DNA from: Muribaculaceae bacterium | GTDB lineage: Bacteria; Bacillota; Clostridia; Lachnospirales; Lachnospiraceae | Assembly (NCBI GenBank): GCA_023666425.1 | Contig: JAMPCA010000002.1 | Location: 186,001-250,000, forward strand | DNA: 64,000 nucleotides | Direction: 5' to 3' | Shown: in pieces, positions 9,876-18,932 of the stretch | Position numbering within the stretch: position 1 is the stretch's first letter | How the letters are laid out: every line of letters begins with the position of its first letter | Notes under the pieces: model-generated | The model's database searches: none | What the model was told of the DNA's origin: nothing | Seen by the model: the letters and a program-made list of their open reading frames with translations, nothing else | Made by a program: the position numbers and the translations under genes

Positions 9876-11522
9876 CTCCTCGACAAAGGCATTCATCAGG
9901 GAGGGAATGAGCTGCTTCTTGCGGGATACCACATGTTCCAGCATAAGTCCCTCCTCGCAGGGTGACATATGAAAGGCGGACGCCGCAAGCTGCTTAGATC
10001 CCTCTCCCGCATAGATCAAATCCGTGGACTCATTCAGAATATCTGTCAGCATAACGAATATCATGTCCATCTTCTTCTCTCCCAGCATCTGCGCAAGGCC
10101 TGGCATCACGCGCTGCTTCACCTTGTCCAGCTCCGTCCTGCCCATCGCGCTAATCTGCGCCACGCCGAAGGCAATTTCCCCAACATGAAATATTTTAAAA
10201 TCCTGATTTAATATTTCTTCCTCTGTCTTGCTGCTGAAATCACTCCCCGCCTCAAACATAGACTGTGCCAGCTCTTCCGCATCCACACCGGCAATCCCGG
10301 CAAGGCACAGGGCAGCCTCTCTGTCCGCCTGCGTGCAGGTGGGAGAACGGAACATTAACGTGTCGGAGAGTATCGCTGCACACATCAGCCCGGCGATATC
10401 CGCGGCAATTTCGATTCCCTGCTCCCGGTACATTTGGTAGATGATCGTGGAAGTACAGCCCAGCGGCTGATTGCGAAAATACACCGGAGCCATAGTCTCC
10501 AGACTCCCCAGCCGGTGGTGGTCGATAATCTCTAAAATCTCCGCCTCGTCAATATTGTTGACCGCCTGCGATTTCTCATTGTGATCCACGAGAATAATCT
10601 GCTTCTTCTGCACATTCATCAAATTTCTACGGGAAAACATTCCCACATAGTTCTGATTCTCGTCTAAAATCGGAAAATCCCGGTGCCGGATTTTCCCGAC
10701 CAGATCCCGCACCTCGTCCACATAATCGTCCATGTGGAAATGAACGATATCTTTCCTTGTCATAAAATACTTGACCGGAATACTCTGATTGATGAGCCTT
10801 GCCGCCGTGAACGTGTCGTAGGGTGTGCTGATCAGTACGACGTCACGCTCCTTTGCCGCCTGCACCACTTCGGCACTCACCTCATAGCCGTCCGTGACAA
10901 TCATGCAGCTGCAATTGGATGCGATGGAGAGCAGCTGGGACTCCTCTCTGTCCCCCATCAGCACCAGATCATCACTGTCTAAGGCAGAGGCAAGCACCTC
11001 TGCTGTTCCCACGCCGATGACGACCTTTCCCCGCACAAAATAGGCGTGTTCATTTCCCGTGAGCAGACGTCCCCCCAGCGTCTCCACGATATTCTTGTAC
11101 TGGGTTCTCGCCACAGACAGAATGTGATTGTCATAAACGTCCATATAGGACTGGGCAATATCTCCGGTTACAATCAGCCCCTCCAGCTTGTTGTTCCCGT
11201 TGACGACCGGAAGTGTGACAACCTTTAGAATCTGCATCATCTCCCACGCCCGCTTCATGGAAATATGGCCGCTGATTCCTTCTGTCTTTCGTATCTGAAT
11301 ATCCTTGATCTGCGTCCCCACATCCAGTATCAGCTCCGGCTCCGCCACATGAAACCGCCGCAGCACATAGGCTGTCTCGGCACTGACAGCGCCCGCACGC
11401 TTCGGAATGTAGGTTGTCCCGGCATCCGCCTTGTTTTTCAGATCTGCATAGGCGATTGCCGCACAGATTGAATCCGTATCCGGATTCTTATGCCCGACGA
11501 TCCACACCTTCTTCTTACTCAT
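9870..11522 (-). CDS. CBS/DRTGG-domain manganese-dependent inorganic pyrophosphatase
   Basis: A 550-residue family II pyrophosphatase with an inserted regulatory module. The DHH catalytic part starts with GHKNPDTDS (10-18) and resumes at VDHNE and the EIIDHHRLGS motif near 334; DHHA2 fills about 430-545. Between them are CBS 1 (about 71-125), a DRTGG-like domain (about 130-245) and CBS 2 (about 250-303). CBS-DRTGG pyrophosphatases of this length are known in clostridia to be controlled by adenine nucleotides and diadenosine polyphosphates. The ATG at 11522 follows GGGGAGG closely; a GTG four codons upstream lies within that site and is less likely. Confidence 0.92.
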   Translation of the reverse strand: MSKKKVWIVGHKNPDTDSICAAIAYADLKNKADAGTTYIPKRAGAVSAETAYVLRRFHVAEPELILDVGTQIKDIQIRKTEGISGHISMKRAWEMMQILKVVTLPVVNGNNKLEGLIVTGDIAQSYMDVYDNHILSVARTQYKNIVETLGGRLLTGNEHAYFVRGKVVIGVGTAEVLASALDSDDLVLMGDREESQLLSIASNCSCMIVTDGYEVSAEVVQAAKERDVVLISTPYDTFTAARLINQSIPVKYFMTRKDIVHFHMDDYVDEVRDLVGKIRHRDFPILDENQNYVGMFSRRNLMNVQKKQIILVDHNEKSQAVNNIDEAEILEIIDHHRLGSLETMAPVYFRNQPLGCTSTIIYQMYREQGIEIAADIAGLMCAAILSDTLMFRSPTCTQADREAALCLAGIAGVDAEELAQSMFEAGSDFSSKTEEEILNQDFKIFHVGEIAFGVAQISAMGRTELDKVKQRVMPGLAQMLGEKKMDMIFVMLTDILNESTDLIYAGEGSKQLAASAFHMSPCEEGLMLEHVVSRKKQLIPSLMNAFVEES

Positions 11523-11570
11523 AATCCTCCCCACACCTTTTCTCTAAACTCCCGCTTTCGCACAATGACA

Positions 11571-11604
11571 AAAATGCAATCCCCGCAATCAGGAATTGCA
11601 TTTT
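11571..11604 (-). terminator. terminator after the coiled-coil membrane protein gene
   Basis: A 13-bp stem (AAAATGCAATTCC on the minus strand, one G-U pair) with a 7-8 base loop is followed by a T run. It lies 22 bases past the stop codon at 11627. Confidence 0.8.
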
Positions 11605-11626
11605 ATCTGTGAAAGCTGTCATACCA

Positions 11627-12847
11627 TTAAAAGAGCCCCATATTCATCAGAAGCAGGCCAAGGATACCTACCAAAGAAACCACTGACAAAACCACAGAAA
11701 GCACTCCGAAATTTTTCGTGCCCTTTACGGTCTCCTCCACGTCATTGATCTGGTTAATCTTCTCCAGCCGGTCGTCCATGCCCTTGTAGAGCTCCTGCAC
11801 ATTGCGATAGCACTTAACCGTCTCTGAATGAACTTTGTCCGAAAGCTCTCCCTTCGCCGTAGTGAGCTGCTGCTGAATCTGCTCCAGCGCCTCCTTCATC
11901 TCCTGCAGCTGCTGTGCCGACTGCTGTCTTGTCAGCTCAAGAGACATGCGGTTGCCCTCGTTTAAGGTCTCTTTCACGGAAATCTCCAGCTGATCCATCC
12001 GGGCGGAAACATCATTGTTGCCCATCATCGAACCGAAGCGGTCCATCTTAGCGCCCACATCGTTCCGCAGGGTAACCATGGAAGCCTCGAGCCGGTCAAT
12101 CCTGGCTCCCACATCGCTGCTCATGGAAGTCTCCAGACGGTCAAGCTTTGCTCCCACATCATTCTTGACAGAAGCCTCCAGCTGCTCCACTTTCATTCCC
12201 ACGTCGCCGCGAATCGATGCTTCAATCTGCTCCAGCCGGACGCCCACCTTCTCAATCATGGCGTCAATCTGTCTCTCGACTGCCGCGGTGAGACCGTCAG
12301 CCTTGTCCTGACGCTCCTTTAGAATCTGTCCCAGCTCCTCCGCCTTCACCTGGCGCTCATCCACCAGTGTGCGCAGCTCCTCTGCCTGTGTCTCTCTGGA
12401 ATCCAGCATATCCTGCAGCTGCTGTGCTCTCTCTCTGAACTCATCAATTTGTTTTAATAAAATATCATCTTTACTCACGATACTCAGGTTCCTTTCATAA
12501 ATGTGCATCAACCATCTTACATCCGGGAAAAAATCCGGCATCGAAGGGGAAGCTTCCTCCGACATGTCTCCCGCTCCCATTCCGCCATCCTCCGACAACG
12601 CTGCAGCGTCACCGAAATCTGTGTACCGGAACAAAGCCTCCGCAGGCTCTGTCGCCTTTACAGTATCAGCAGCCTCCTTCGTCTCTGCAGGCTCCGGTAC
12701 CTCTGTAGGCTTTCCCACGTCCGAGGTATTGTGGCTGGGGCTTGTCCGCTGATGCACGGCCTGGGATTTCTTCTGCCCGTTACTATTCGCATTCTTACGA
12801 TGCTTATTACGTATCTGCCTGCGCAGTTCCAGCAATAAACCCGCCAT
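11627..12847 (-). CDS. tail-anchored coiled-coil repeat protein, function unknown
   Basis: A 406-residue protein I do not recognise. A basic start (residues 1-30) leads into a Pro/Glu/Thr-rich stretch (45-70), a segment with MPDFFPDVRWLM (103-114), then a long coiled coil (about 125-375), and one C-terminal membrane helix (about 380-402) with only four residues after it. Within the coil, residues 150-190 repeat a 14-residue RQxKAEEL unit, and residues 201-290 hold six copies of another 14-residue unit of the type DVGxKxxxLExS. The tail anchor places nearly all of it in the cytoplasm. It starts after GGGAG and ends at a terminator. Its neighbour, the chemoreceptor at 13054, is separated by 206 bases. 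A structural or tethering role is conceivable. Confidence 0.7.
   Translation of the reverse strand: MAGLLLELRRQIRNKHRKNANSNGQKKSQAVHQRTSPSHNTSDVGKPTEVPEPAETKEAADTVKATEPAEALFRYTDFGDAAALSEDGGMGAGDMSEEASPSMPDFFPDVRWLMHIYERNLSIVSKDDILLKQIDEFRERAQQLQDMLDSRETQAEELRTLVDERQVKAEELGQILKERQDKADGLTAAVERQIDAMIEKVGVRLEQIEASIRGDVGMKVEQLEASVKNDVGAKLDRLETSMSSDVGARIDRLEASMVTLRNDVGAKMDRFGSMMGNNDVSARMDQLEISVKETLNEGNRMSLELTRQQSAQQLQEMKEALEQIQQQLTTAKGELSDKVHSETVKCYRNVQELYKGMDDRLEKINQINDVEETVKGTKNFGVLSVVLSVVSLVGILGLLLMNMGLF
11978..12247 (-). repeat. six tandem 14-codon repeats in the coiled-coil gene
   Basis: The DNA repeats with about a 42-54 base period, each copy encoding a variant of VGAKLDRLEASM. The copies have diverged at third positions and two carry short insertions, so expansion is not recent. 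Confidence 0.75.
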
Positions 12848-13005
12848 AAATCGTCTCCCAGTATTCTATTTTCATTCTGTCACTTTCTTACCGTTCCATT
12901 GTATCATTTCATATTGTATTTGTAAATGGGTAAATCGAAGAAAACTACAAGATAAAGCATTTTATTATAAATTTTTCCCAATATATTGATGTTTCGACAA
13001 GATCA

Positions 13006-13026
13006 CCCGGGAAAAAACTTCCCGGG
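13006..13026 (-). terminator. hairpin after the chemoreceptor gene, possible terminator
   Basis: An 8-bp perfect stem (CCCGGGAA and its complement) with a 5-base loop lies 28 bases past the stop. There is no clear T run after it on the minus strand, so terminator status is uncertain. Confidence 0.4.
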
Positions 13027-13053
13027 CGACAAAATTTACTGTTAAATTATCTC

Positions 13054-15141
13054 TTATAACTGAAATCTTTCGACAATTCCCTTGAGCGCATCCACCGAAT
13101 TCCGGCTGTCCTGGAGACGCTCATAGCTCTCCTGCGTCGTCTGTGCTGTCTCTGTGGATTTCTGGGCAATCACGTCGATGCCATCTGAGGACTCGCTCAC
13201 CATTCCGCTGATATCCTCCACCGCACTTGAGATGCTGCTGATGTAGGAATCCAGCTCGGATACCGCAGAATCCACCTGATTCATCACCCGGATAAAGGAA
13301 TTGGCATCCTCCTGATACTGGCCGCCCGACTCCTGGAAGGACTCATAATCGGGAAGAACCGTCTCCTCCAAAAATTTCATCAGACCCGAAATACACTCTG
13401 TCATATTGGCAACTGCCTGGTTGACCTCTCCCACAATTGAATTGATATTCTCGACGGTGTGCAAGGTCTGTCCTGCCAGATCTCCAATTTCTGTAGCCAC
13501 TACCGCAAATCCCCGGCCCGCATCTCCGGCTCTCGCCGCCTCAATGCTCGCATTCAATGCAAGAAGATTCGTCTGGGAGGAAATCTGCTTGATGGCATCC
13601 GTCAGCTCATTGATCCGCTCCACTGCCCGGGACTGCTCAATCGCCTCGTCAGTCTTCTGCCTCATCACCTCATAGATTCCGTTGGTCTTATCGCTGGAGG
13701 TCTTGCACATCTGCTCCATCTCGGTCGCGCGTCTGGACACCTCCTTAGAATCCGCCTTGCCATCTCTCGCAAGCTGGGAAATCAGACTGGAATTTTTCCT
13801 TACTTCCTGAATCCCCTCCACAATATTGGACGCATTGGCCGATGCCAGCTGCATACCGGCCGCAAGCTCCTGCGTCGCCGCTGAATTATCCTCCGAGCGG
13901 CTGCTGTTCTCTTTCATCAGCACATTCAGGTCGTCCACATTTTTCAGAAGCGTCATCTCTGCCTGGTCGATGCTTCCCACCATCTCCCGCAGGGTTCTGC
14001 GCATATTATGAATCTCCCGCGCCATCGTGCCGACCTCATCCTTAAGCCTGCGCAGATTTGCACCGCTCTTTGTGGGAGAAAAATCCAGCCGGGTCGTCTG
14101 AACAATAATATCCGTCAGATGATGGATCGGCTTCGATACGCCGTTGCCAAGCAGAATTCCCACCACACCCGAAATCAGAATCGCAAAAATCCCTGCCAGA
14201 AAAATCATCATCTGCGTGCGCGACGAGAGCGCATATACCTCCTTCTGGGGAACAGCGGTCACAAGCCGCATCCCATTGCGCAGATGATAGCAGGACAGTT
14301 GTTTTTGCATACCCTGATAGGAATAGACATAATTGCTCCCCTCCCGGCCTGCATCCGCCAAAAGCTCCGCCGTCCCCGCAAGAGAGCTGTCAAGTTCCGG
14401 GAGCTTTTGCCCCATCTCGATATTCCGGTGGTACATAATCGAGCCGTCTGCACCGGTCAAAAAAGCGTAGCCGCTGTCAAAGAGCGACGTACTGTCCACC
14501 AGCTCTGTAATCTGTCCAAAATCAATATCCATGCCCACAATTCCAATAGAGGTTCCGTCTTCTGCAAAAAGCGGCACCACATAGGAAATCATATAGACCT
14601 GGATATTCTCGTTCAAATACGGATCCATCCAGATCGGCGCGCCATTTTCAACCGGAATGTAATACCAGCCCACATGGGCGGCATCCGACGGATCATAGAT
14701 GGAAAAGTCCGTAGGCGTAATCGAATCGAACGGCTCCTCTGTGGAATTTCTTGTCAAAAATATACCGGAAGTCGGATTGGAAAAATCCGGATTATAACGG
14801 ATATAAGAAGTAATCGTGCCCTCTGTATGTACGGCAAAATTCTCCATGATGTCCCACAGCTCCTGCGTATAAACGTCTGCGTAGCTCTTGTCCTGTTTGA
14901 ACTGCGCGACGTCAAAACCTGCCATCACCAGATCGCTCAAGGTATTCACAGACTGCTCCACTCCCGCAATCGTCGCATTTAACTCCTGCGCCTTTAAGCT
15001 GCCCTGCAGCCTCATCTGCTCTACAGCCGCCGACTGTTCGCTGCCTCTGGTATTCAGGATGCTGAACGCCCCGACGATTCCTGCTGTCAGAACGGAACAG
15101 ACCACAATTGCAACAATAATTTTCATTCGTATCGTCCGCAT
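13054..15141 (-). CDS. methyl-accepting chemotaxis protein with periplasmic-type sensor
   Basis: A 695-residue membrane chemoreceptor. Order: TM1 (about 8-28), an extracellular dCache-like sensor (about 40-290, with the [17 protein letters not shown] and GIVGMDIDF segments typical of that fold), TM2 (about 305-325), HAMP, then the cytoplasmic signalling domain with the hairpin tip [20 protein letters not shown] and [15 protein letters not shown]. It signals to CheA/CheW to control flagellar rotation. The ligand is unknown; dCache sensors often bind amino acids or other small metabolites. A TTG four codons upstream lies in the GGAGG site, so the ATG at 15141 is used. A sigma-A type promoter precedes it. 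Confidence 0.93.
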   Translation of the reverse strand: MRTIRMKIIVAIVVCSVLTAGIVGAFSILNTRGSEQSAAVEQMRLQGSLKAQELNATIAGVEQSVNTLSDLVMAGFDVAQFKQDKSYADVYTQELWDIMENFAVHTEGTITSYIRYNPDFSNPTSGIFLTRNSTEEPFDSITPTDFSIYDPSDAAHVGWYYIPVENGAPIWMDPYLNENIQVYMISYVVPLFAEDGTSIGIVGMDIDFGQITELVDSTSLFDSGYAFLTGADGSIMYHRNIEMGQKLPELDSSLAGTAELLADAGREGSNYVYSYQGMQKQLSCYHLRNGMRLVTAVPQKEVYALSSRTQMMIFLAGIFAILISGVVGILLGNGVSKPIHHLTDIIVQTTRLDFSPTKSGANLRRLKDEVGTMAREIHNMRRTLREMVGSIDQAEMTLLKNVDDLNVLMKENSSRSEDNSAATQELAAGMQLASANASNIVEGIQEVRKNSSLISQLARDGKADSKEVSRRATEMEQMCKTSSDKTNGIYEVMRQKTDEAIEQSRAVERINELTDAIKQISSQTNLLALNASIEAARAGDAGRGFAVVATEIGDLAGQTLHTVENINSIVGEVNQAVANMTECISGLMKFLEETVLPDYESFQESGGQYQEDANSFIRVMNQVDSAVSELDSYISSISSAVEDISGMVSESSDGIDVIAQKSTETAQTTQESYERLQDSRNSVDALKGIVERFQL

Positions 15142-15167
15142 AACGACCTCCAATGCACATTTTTTTC

Positions 15168-15195
15168 ATTATACCATGACAGGGAGATAATGCAA
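15168..15195 (-). promoter_or_regulatory. sigma-A promoter of the chemoreceptor gene
   Basis: TTGCAT, a 16-base spacer and TATAAT on the minus strand, 26 bases before the start codon. No sigma-28 motif is seen, unlike the FliD-like gene at 23898. Confidence 0.7.
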
Positions 15196-15207
15196 GCCCT
15201 ATCACAA

Positions 15208-15238
15208 AAAAGAACCGCCGGAAACCGACGGTTCTTTT
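15208..15238 (-). terminator. terminator after pyruvate:ferredoxin oxidoreductase
   Basis: A 14-bp stem (AAAAGAACCGTCGG on the minus strand, one G-U pair) with a 3-base loop ends in a T run, 18 bases after the stop codon. Confidence 0.88.
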
Positions 15239-15256
15239 ATTATTGCAACTTAACGC

Positions 15257-18200
15257 TTATTTTCCTGCATAAAGTGTAACCAGCTTCTTTAAGTGCTCAT
15301 AGCGCTCCTTTGCATTCTGCTCGGAAGCCGCAAACAGCTCTGCTGCCCTTGCCGGATTGAACTTCGCAAGAGACGCATAACGGTTCTCACCCTTAAGGAA
15401 CTCCTGATAATCTCCGGTCGGCTCCTTGGAATCTAAGGAGAATGCATCCTGACCTGCCGCAGCAAGCTCCGGATTGTAGCGGAAATTGAACCAGTAACCG
15501 GACTCAACCGCCAGCTTCTCCTCAGTCTGCGCCTTGCTCATGCCCTTCTTAATGCCGTGGTTGATACACGGCGCATAGGCGATGATCAGGGACGGACCCG
15601 GATAAGCCTCTGCCTCTGCCAGAGCCTTCACACACTGATTCATGTCCGCGCCCATGGAGATGTGCGCCACATATACATAGCCGTAGCTCATGGCGATGCC
15701 GGCCAGATCCTTCTTCTTGGTCTCCTTGCCGCCTGCCGCAAACTGGGCGATCGCACCTACCGGGGTCGCCTTCGAGGACTGTCCGCCCGTGTTGGAATAT
15801 ACCTCGGTATCGAATACCATGATATTGATATCCTTGCCGGAAGCCAGCACATGATCCACGCCGCCGAAGCCAATATCGTATGCCCAGCCGTCTCCACCGA
15901 AGATCCACTGGGACTTCTTTGCGAGATAGTCCTTCTCCTTCAAAATATTCTTAGAAGCGTCGCAGCCGCAGGATTCCAGAGCCGCTACCAGCTTCTCGGT
16001 CGCCGGACCGTTCTCAATACCGGAATTAAAGGTGTCGTTCCAGTTCCTGATCGCATCCTTGATCTCTGCCTTGTCTGTATTTGCCGCGATCTCATCAAGC
16101 TCATTCTTTAAGCGGTCGCGAATCGCTCTCTGCGCCAGCAGCATACCATAACCAAACTCTGCGGCATCCTCAAACAGAGAGTTCGACCATGCCGGACCCT
16201 GGCCAGCCTTGTTCACCGTGTAAGGCGTGGAGGGTGAAGAGTTACCCCAGATGGAGGAACAGCCGGTCGCATTCGCAATGTACATACGCTCACCAAACAG
16301 CTGTGTGATCAGCTTCGCATACGGAGTCTCGCCACAACCGCCACATGCGCCCGAGAACTCAAGGAGCGGCTGACGGAACTGGGAGCCCTTCACGGAGTTG
16401 ATCTTAAACTTCTCAATGACATCCTCCTTGTCCGGAAGCGTTACCGCATAATCAAAGTACTTCTGCTCGTCCTCATTCGCCTCAAAGGAAGCCATGGAGA
16501 TTGCGCGTCCCATCTTCGTCTCCGGGCATACATTTGCGCAGGAGCCGCATCCGGTACAGTCAAACGCAGACACAACGATGGCAAACTTGTAACCCGGCAT
16601 CTGGTTCATATCCTTCATAGCCATTCCCTCTGGAGCGGCCGCTGCCTCTGCCTCGGTCATCGCTACCGGGCGGATACATGCATGGGGACATACATAGGAG
16701 CACTGGTTACACTGGATACACTTTGTCACATCCCACACCGGAACATCCGTCGCAACGCCGCGCTTCTCATGTGCCGCTGTGCCGGAGGGCGTCCAGCCTG
16801 TCTCGTACTTTTTCGTCACAGATACCGGAATCGTGTTACCCTGCTGTGCATTGACCTTGGACTGGATATCGCGGACAAAATCCACAACCTCCGGTCTGTC
16901 CTTGCCGATGGTCTGCGACATGTCAGAATCCGGGCAGCTCTTCCAGCTCTCGGGAACCTCTACCTTCACATATGCGGTCGCGCCTGCGTCGATCGCGTCG
17001 TGGTTCATCTTTACCACGTCATCGCCCTTCTTCGCATAGGACTTGGTAGCCGCATCCTTCATAAGCCTGATAACTTCCTCCTCGGGAATCAGTTTGGTCA
17101 GGGAGAAGAACGCAGACTGCAGCACCGTGTTGATACGGTTGCCAAGGCCAATCTCCTTACCAATCTTCACACCGTCGATGATATAGAAGTTAATGTTGTT
17201 CTCTGCAATATATCTCTTGACCTGTCCCGGCAGCTTCTCATCCAGCTCGTCCACCGTCCACTGGGTGTTGAAGAGGAAGGTGCCTCCCGGTACCAGATCC
17301 TGCACCATATTGTACTTGTAGATGTACGCGGTACAGTGGCATGCCACGAAGTTCGCCTGCGAGATCAGATAAGTGGAGCGGATCGGCGTATGGCCGAAGC
17401 GCAGATGGGAGATCGTCACACCGCCGGACTTCTTGGAATCATAGTCAAAATATGCCTGCGCATACATATCGGTATTGTCGCCGATGATCTTGATGGAGTT
17501 CTTGTTCGCACCCACCGTACCGTCTGCGCCAAGACCCCAGAACTTACAGTTGGTCGTCCCCTCTGGCGTGGTCACCGGAGTCTCCTTGATCTCAAGGGAG
17601 AGATTGGTCACATCGTCGATGATACCGATGGTAAATCTCGGCTTCTCTGTATTATTGTAAACCGCAATGATCTGTCCCGGAGTGGTATCCTTAGAGCCTA
17701 AGCCATAACGTCCGCTGGTGATGGTCACCTGGTCAAACTTGGAGCCCTTCAGCGCCGCTACAACATCCAGATACAGCGGCTCGCCCAGAGAACCCGGCTC
17801 CTTGGTTCTGTCTAATACCGCAATACGCTTAACGGTATCCGGAATTGCCTCGATTAAGGCCTCCTTCACAAACGGGCGGTACAGACGAACCTTGACAACG
17901 CCTACCTTCTCGCCCCTGCCCATCATAAAGTCAATCGTCTCGTCAATGGTCTCGCACACAGAGCCCATCGCAATGATAATACGGTCTGCATCCTCTGCCC
18001 CGTAATAGTTAAACAGCTTGTAATTGGTGCCGATCTTCTCGTTCACCTTGTTCATGTACTCGGTGACAATGCCCGGAAGCTCGTCGTATGTGGTGTTACA
18101 TGCCTCTCTGGACTGGAAAAAGATATCCGGGTTCTGTGCAGAGCCAAGCTCTACCGGATGATTCGGATTCAATGCATTCTTACGGAAATCATCCACCGCA

Positions 18201-18793
18201 TCCATATCCACCATCTCTTTTAAATCCTCGTAATCCCATGTCTCGATCTTCTGAATCTCATGGGAGGTACGGAAGCCGTCGAAGAAGTTGATGAACGGAA
18301 CTCTTCCCTTGATGGCTGCACAGTGTGCAACGGGAGTCAGATCCATAACCTCCTGCACGGATGACTCGCAGAGCATCGCCGCACCGGTCTGACGGCAGGC
18401 ATAAACATCGGAATGATCGCCAAAAATATTCAGCGCATGGGTAGCTACACAGCGGGCAGATACGTTAAACACGCCCGGAAGTCTCTCGCCGGCAACCTTG
18501 TACAGGTTCGGGATCATCAGAAGAAGACCCTGGGAAGCCGTGTAGGTCGTCGTCAGCGCACCTGCGGTAAGGGAACCGTGAACGGTACCTGCGGCGCCTG
18601 CCTCCGACTGCATCTCGGTGACCTGGACGGTCTGTCCGAAAATGTTCTTACGCCCCGCAGTCGCCCACTCATCTGTAGCCTCAGCCATGACAGATGAAGG
18701 AGTGATCGGATAGATCGCCGCCACGTCTGTAAATGCGTATGACGCATGTGCCGCAGCATGATTTCCATCCATGGTTTTCATTGAACGTTTCAT
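15257..18793 (-). CDS. nifJ: pyruvate:ferredoxin (flavodoxin) oxidoreductase
   Basis: A 1178-residue single-chain enzyme that oxidises pyruvate and CoA to acetyl-CoA and CO2 and passes electrons to ferredoxin, central to anaerobic energy metabolism. All fused domains are seen: the N-terminal pyrimidine-binding domain (GNHAAAHASYAFTDVAAIYP start), transketolase C-like part, the gamma domain (about 420-610), two 4Fe-4S clusters (CIQCNQCSYVCPHAC near 690 and CTGCGSCANVCPE near 745), and the C-terminal TPP domain with GACGGCGETPYAKL and GGDGWAYDIG. Full length for the family. It starts after AGGAGG, appears monocistronic and ends at a strong terminator. Confidence 0.97.
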   Translation of the reverse strand: MKRSMKTMDGNHAAAHASYAFTDVAAIYPITPSSVMAEATDEWATAGRKNIFGQTVQVTEMQSEAGAAGTVHGSLTAGALTTTYTASQGLLLMIPNLYKVAGERLPGVFNVSARCVATHALNIFGDHSDVYACRQTGAAMLCESSVQEVMDLTPVAHCAAIKGRVPFINFFDGFRTSHEIQKIETWDYEDLKEMVDMDAVDDFRKNALNPNHPVELGSAQNPDIFFQSREACNTTYDELPGIVTEYMNKVNEKIGTNYKLFNYYGAEDADRIIIAMGSVCETIDETIDFMMGRGEKVGVVKVRLYRPFVKEALIEAIPDTVKRIAVLDRTKEPGSLGEPLYLDVVAALKGSKFDQVTITSGRYGLGSKDTTPGQIIAVYNNTEKPRFTIGIIDDVTNLSLEIKETPVTTPEGTTNCKFWGLGADGTVGANKNSIKIIGDNTDMYAQAYFDYDSKKSGGVTISHLRFGHTPIRSTYLISQANFVACHCTAYIYKYNMVQDLVPGGTFLFNTQWTVDELDEKLPGQVKRYIAENNINFYIIDGVKIGKEIGLGNRINTVLQSAFFSLTKLIPEEEVIRLMKDAATKSYAKKGDDVVKMNHDAIDAGATAYVKVEVPESWKSCPDSDMSQTIGKDRPEVVDFVRDIQSKVNAQQGNTIPVSVTKKYETGWTPSGTAAHEKRGVATDVPVWDVTKCIQCNQCSYVCPHACIRPVAMTEAEAAAAPEGMAMKDMNQMPGYKFAIVVSAFDCTGCGSCANVCPETKMGRAISMASFEANEDEQKYFDYAVTLPDKEDVIEKFKINSVKGSQFRQPLLEFSGACGGCGETPYAKLITQLFGERMYIANATGCSSIWGNSSPSTPYTVNKAGQGPAWSNSLFEDAAEFGYGMLLAQRAIRDRLKNELDEIAANTDKAEIKDAIRNWNDTFNSGIENGPATEKLVAALESCGCDASKNILKEKDYLAKKSQWIFGGDGWAYDIGFGGVDHVLASGKDINIMVFDTEVYSNTGGQSSKATPVGAIAQFAAGGKETKKKDLAGIAMSYGYVYVAHISMGADMNQCVKALAEAEAYPGPSLIIAYAPCINHGIKKGMSKAQTEEKLAVESGYWFNFRYNPELAAAGQDAFSLDSKEPTGDYQEFLKGENRYASLAKFNPARAAELFAASEQNAKERYEHLKKLVTLYAGK

Positions 18794-18932
18794 GTTAAGT
18801 CCTCCTATTTCTTAATGATTAAACACGCTCACCAGACATTGAATCAGAATGTCTCTAATTAAATAATATAAAATGAACAGCATCAAAAATCAAGCTTTCC
18901 ATACATCATTTTTGTATTTTTTAAAATGCACT

